Positions 63,773 to 64,000 of a DNA stretch of 64,000 nucleotides are shown one piece after another. The DNA is taken from positions 62,001 to 126,000 of the forward strand of contig JAYPPR010000003.1 of NCBI GenBank assembly GCA_038131595.1. The letters are read 5' to 3'. The position numbers and the translations under genes were made by a program. This stretch comes from UBA9926 sp038131595. Its GTDB lineage: Bacteria > Pseudomonadota > Gammaproteobacteria > Pseudomonadales > Azotimanducaceae. Numbering within the stretch: the first letter of the stretch is position 1; each line of letters begins with the position of its first letter. The notes below the pieces were generated by a model. The model was not told the origin of the DNA. It worked only from the letters and a program-made list of their open reading frames with translations, and did no database searches.

Positions 63773-64000
63773 TCAGGTTGCGGGAATCTCGTCTGATCCA
63801 GCGTCGAGTTGCGACTCAAGCCAGCGGTCTTTGGTCCGCCAGCGCTCGTTGAGAAATGCCTCGGCGCTCATCGTTTGATCGAGCGAATGGGTCGAAACAT
63901 CCACGCGAATGACGCTTGTTGCGCCGCCAAGACATCGCCAGAAGTGGCTACCTCCGTCGTAATAGATAGACAGGTCGATGATGGGTGTGCCTTCCGGGAA
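63773..64000 (-). CDS. Acyltransferase-like protein, C-terminal end (starts beyond window)
   Basis: Seventy-five codons read leftward from the window edge to a stop at 63773-63775. The tail reads EGTPIIDLSIYYDGGSHFW, then RVDVSTHSL and FLNERWRTKDRWLESQL. The order (a D-x-S-I-x-Y-x-x-G strand, an F-W, a V-x-V strand, then a W-x-x-K-D helix) resembles the C-terminus of YihG-type 1-acyl-glycerol-3-phosphate acyltransferases. The catalytic HX4D part is outside the window, so this is a moderate call. Convergent with the adhesin gene. Confidence 0.55.
   Translation of the reverse strand, partial: FPEGTPIIDLSIYYDGGSHFWRCLGGATSVIRVDVSTHSLDQTMSAEAFLNERWRTKDRWLESQLDAGSDEIPAT

Overview
This window looks like chromosomal DNA of a free-living, aerobic, probably marine gammaproteobacterium. 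The best lineage marker is an EfpL (YeiP-type elongation factor P paralogue). The rest fits: a TonB-dependent receptor under a TPP riboswitch, malate synthase G, many CoA-, dioxygenase- and hydrolase-type catabolic genes, an FeS-type photolyase, a sulfotransferase, c-di-GMP enzymes and a giant RTX-type adhesin. I see no phage, insertion sequence, rRNA, tRNA or CRISPR array.

Layout. 1-9.2 kb is mostly minus-strand housekeeping and catabolism: TPP riboswitch plus TonB receptor, threonine synthase-like enzyme, amidase, divergent CoA-transferase, isocitrate dehydrogenase family enzyme, a nei / RNase J-like pair and a CitE-like lyase, which is divergent from malate synthase G (9.4-11.6 kb). 11.6-21.2 kb is the most unusual part. 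A gene with a sigma-54-like promoter encodes an S8 (subtilisin) protease. It has aromatic-Leu-Trp repeats near its N-terminus and runs into a roughly 1-kb array of about 28 copies of a 36-bp unit encoding SAGFIWNLASPE. Directly downstream are a propeller-sensor histidine kinase and a translationally coupled REC-PAS-GGDEF-EAL regulator. 21.3-38.3 kb is a mosaic of oxidoreductases, a cyclophilin, a phosphatase, a beta-oxidation enzyme, dioxygenases, a photolyase, a sulfotransferase and a GGEEF diguanylate cyclase. 38.5-43 kb is an RND efflux pair. 43-52.5 kb holds esterase, epoxide hydrolase-like, EfpL, crotonase, SDR, MBL-fold and aminotransferase genes. 52.6-63.7 kb is one giant FecR / VCBS-like / RTX adhesin locus, followed by the C-terminal end of an acyltransferase-like gene.

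Two cross-cutting features matter for anyone using this annotation. First, several genes are split by single-base or small indels (alpha/beta hydrolase near 22.48 kb, RND permease near 42.53 kb, six shifts at 53.48-54.85 kb in the adhesin, five in the 36-bp array). Protein continuity across each break suggests consensus errors or very recent lesions rather than separate genes. Second, many intergenic gaps carry short, mutually unrelated tandem repeats (10-, 13- and 17-bp units, pyrimidine tracts), often just ahead of a start codon.

The most promising candidate for a new system is the 12.1-21.2 kb locus. The 36-bp units differ only at synonymous positions in the frame that continues the protease, so the peptide is under selection. 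A self-contained repeat-bearing protease next to a ligand-sensing, c-di-GMP-output two-component pair invites the hypothesis of a repeat-peptide signal or matrix system. That functional link is inference.
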